Shown piece by piece: positions 61,850 to 64,000 of a stretch of 64,000 bases of DNA. This stretch comes from Saccharomycodes ludwigii (lineage: Eukaryota; Ascomycota; Saccharomycetes; Saccharomycodales; Saccharomycodaceae): NCBI RefSeq assembly GCF_020623625.1, contig NC_060203.1, forward strand, positions 1,426,001-1,490,000. Reading direction: 5' to 3'. The stretch's first letter is position 1. Every line of letters begins with the position of its first letter. The notes beneath the pieces were generated by a model, which did no database searches, was not told the origin of the DNA, and saw only the letters and a list, made by a program, of their open reading frames with translations. A program made the position numbers and the translations under genes.

Positions 61850-64000
61850 TGAGAACATGTAAACTGCCCCTGGCAGTTGTGAATTTGTAGTATTGAGACC
61901 GTCAGCAAAATTTTGTCTTTTGATATCATCATTAACAATGCTACTCCTACCATTATTGCTAGAATTTAGTGGCGAGCCAGAACCTTTCTGCATGAAAATC
62001 GGTTGTTGTTGTTGTGGTGGTTGTGATGGTTGTGGTTGTTGTGGTGGTAGTGGTGGCGGTGCTGGTGCCGGTGGTGCTGGTGCTGGTGCTGGTGCTTGTG
62101 CTGGTGCTGGTGCTGGTAGCTTTTGTTGTTGCTGTTGTGGAGCAATAAACTGCACGGTCTGTGGTCTACCCTCTATAATCTGTGGTGCATTTTTGTTACC
62201 ATAATTTACATTGTAGTCGTTATTAAAGTTATTATTATTTATATTAATATACTGTTCGTTATTAGCATTTGATATCAGTGCATTGTTGTTATTGGTATTT
62301 TGGATAAACTTATTACCAGTACTTGTAATACTATGTCTATTATTGTTATTACTGTTGTTTTTGTTTCTGTTACTTATACTGGGTATACTACTTTTACGGC
62401 TAGTATTATTACTAATACCGCTAATACTGTTGTTAGCTGTAACAATATTATTATTGTTGTTGTTGATATTACTAATATTATTATGGTCTAGAGGTAACGT
62501 ACAGTTAATATCTTGGTCTATACTACTCAAATCATTTAGTAAATTTTTCAAATCTAGGTCTAATAGGTAAAAATCGAAAAGTAACCTTAAGGGAATATTA
62601 TCAATATCGGAAACTAAAGTGTTTTCCTCTTCTTCATATATTTCTTCATCACCACCCAATGTAGAATGCTGAGACACGTTGGATAAGACGCTGTGTCGGC
62701 GACCGCTGTTATTATTACTACCGCTGTTGTTCATTGTGAGTTTATACTGGTTTAAACTGTCTATAATTTTTTGTGGAATGACCATCTGTTGCGAAGTCTT
62801 TTGTTGTTGTTGTAAATACAAAAATATTCTTTCCACGAGTCTAAAGTTCTCGGTTTCTATAAATAACTCCATGGATTGAATATAAGCCTTCCAACTGTCC
62901 TGAAGTTGGTCTGTTTTAAAATATATCCTACCTATCCCACACCAAGAATAGGCAGCAAACATTTTATACATTCTTACAATGGACAATGTGGTACTACTGT
63001 TGTTAACCATTTCCAAAGATAGCCCGATAGCAGTAGTATATGAGGCCAAAGAATCTTCTAATTGATTTAATTTATAATATAAAGCACCAACGCTCATCCA
63101 TGGTTTGGGGTCATTAGGTCTTAACCTTAGGGCCTGTTGGTAATAATAATAGCTTTCCTGTGAGGAAATGTTATCAAAATTACCAACAGCGGGATTGCTA
63201 TTTATTTTTGTAAAAAAATTACCTAAAACATAGTACAGATAGTAGCTTGAATCATTTGTAGGTAAACAAGTTTCAAACTTTAAGGCCTGTAGTGCATTGT
63301 CTGAATTAAAATTAAAGGTAATCATTGAATAGAGCGTGGATAATAAAGTTATAGTGCCACTTTTAAGCCCAGTATTACTTAAATAATGGTTTAAATATTG
63401 TAATGCGGCATCTATCCTTTTCAATTTATAGTTATATAAAATCACAGAAATCCATAAATAAGTTTGTAGGTCCATATGTTTTTTGGAAATATTATTGGCA
63501 TTATTATCATTGGTTGGATTAGTAGCACCATTGATGTTTTCGATTAATTGCAACCCTATTAAAATTTCTTGTAAAGCCATATCCCAATCATTGAATTTAG
63601 AATGAAGTTGCGCAATGGAAATATGAGCGTGAATTTGCAAAATTTTTGGAGGGTTTAATTCCAGACAATTAACAAAACATCTCAATATGGTGTTAAGGCT
63701 GTTGTGTTTAATGCTATTATTGTTTTCCTGATGGTACAATATTTTTCCTTGCAAATACCAAACAAAAGGTAGACTCATATTCAAATTGAACGCGTTATTG
63801 ATACACGTTGTAGCTTCTTGATAATTATTATTGGCCATATAATAATACATACTTAATTCAGTCCATATCCTAAAATCTTGCGTAGTATATTGTGCATCAT
63901 ATTGTAAGGAATTCAAAAGCAATTGAATACATTTAGAGATTTCTGGATTTTTATTTAAATTAAGGGCATTATTGGAGGCAATACCATTGTTGCTGTAATT
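61154..64000 (-). CDS. TPR-repeat protein with poly-Gln tail, Cyc8/Ssn6-like architecture (partial, N-terminus off the window)
   Basis: The frame is open to the window edge with no ATG in the visible start region, so the N-terminus is missing; about 949 residues are visible. The first ~420 carry degenerate TPR-like helix pairs, clearest in DPKPWMSVGALYYKLNQLED and AYSWCGIGRIYFKTDQLQDS. The rest is disordered: Asn runs, an Ala-Pro stretch, and a Gln run of about 30 coded by CAACAG hexamers (about 61760-61850), then further Gln/His and Asn runs. TPRs followed by a long Gln-rich tail resemble the Cyc8 corepressor. The TPRs are far more diverged than expected for true Cyc8, so a paralogue or another TPR family (for example the Ypp1/TTC7 type) is possible. 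Confidence 0.55.
61760..61850. repeat. CTGTTG (CAACAG) hexanucleotide array coding poly-Gln
   Basis: About 14-15 tandem CTGTTG units on the plus strand are read as alternating CAG/CAA on the coding minus strand. Alternating codons usually stabilise such a tract against slippage compared with pure CAG. Confidence 0.9.

Overview
This window is nuclear DNA from an AT-rich budding yeast (Saccharomycotina). Intergenic DNA is full of long A/T runs, genes are intronless as far as can be seen, and the proteins are rich in Asn and Gln runs. Almost every large gene has a recognisable Saccharomyces cerevisiae relative. The gene order looks like that of a lineage that did not pass through the whole-genome duplication (WGD). 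Genes that S. cerevisiae splits between chromosome II (MUM2, UBP14, TSC3, AKL1, ORC2, TRM7, ECM2, ALG14, YBR071W, RDH54, PFF1) and chromosome IV (ARO3, EHD3, KRS1, RSM10, NRG1, HEM13, RPC11, BAP3, HEM12, VMS1, TPI1) are interleaved here in one block. A non-WGD relative in or near Saccharomycodaceae or Saccharomycetaceae fits, but the species cannot be fixed from the sequence alone.

Layout. 0-20 kb: ARO3, MUM2, a GIT1-type glycerophosphodiester permease, UBP14, EHD3, a tandem pair of TSC3-like small subunits of serine palmitoyltransferase, AKL1 and ORC2. 20-35 kb: RPC11, HEM13, a long empty interval, an NRG1/NRG2-type repressor, ECM2, an unrecognised Asn-rich gene, a tRNA-Pro(UGG) with a nest of Ty3-like solo LTRs, RSM10, TRM7 and KRS1. 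35-44 kb: two closely related BAP2/BAP3/TAT1-type amino acid permeases flank a Bul1/Bul2-type arrestin-related ubiquitin adaptor. 44-64 kb: a mitochondrial thioredoxin-fold protein, TPI1, ALG14, a YBR071W-like gene, RDH54, VMS1, HEM12, a second identical tRNA-Pro, PFF1, and a TPR/poly-Gln protein cut by the window end.

Themes. HEM13 and HEM12 are both haem biosynthesis enzymes. The permease-Bul-permease block puts transporters beside the kind of adaptor that directs permease ubiquitination, with candidate Gcn4, Stp1/2-like and GATA-factor sites nearby. UBP14 and VMS1 serve protein quality control. RSM10 and EHD3 are linked to the mitochondrial small ribosomal subunit.

The least expected features are a solo LTR with a perfect 5-bp target duplication 13 bp upstream of a tRNA-Pro gene, the TSC3 duplication, near-identical patches between the two permeases that suggest gene conversion, and an in-frame hydrophobic extension upstream of the normal TPI1 start. 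No clearly new multi-gene system was found.
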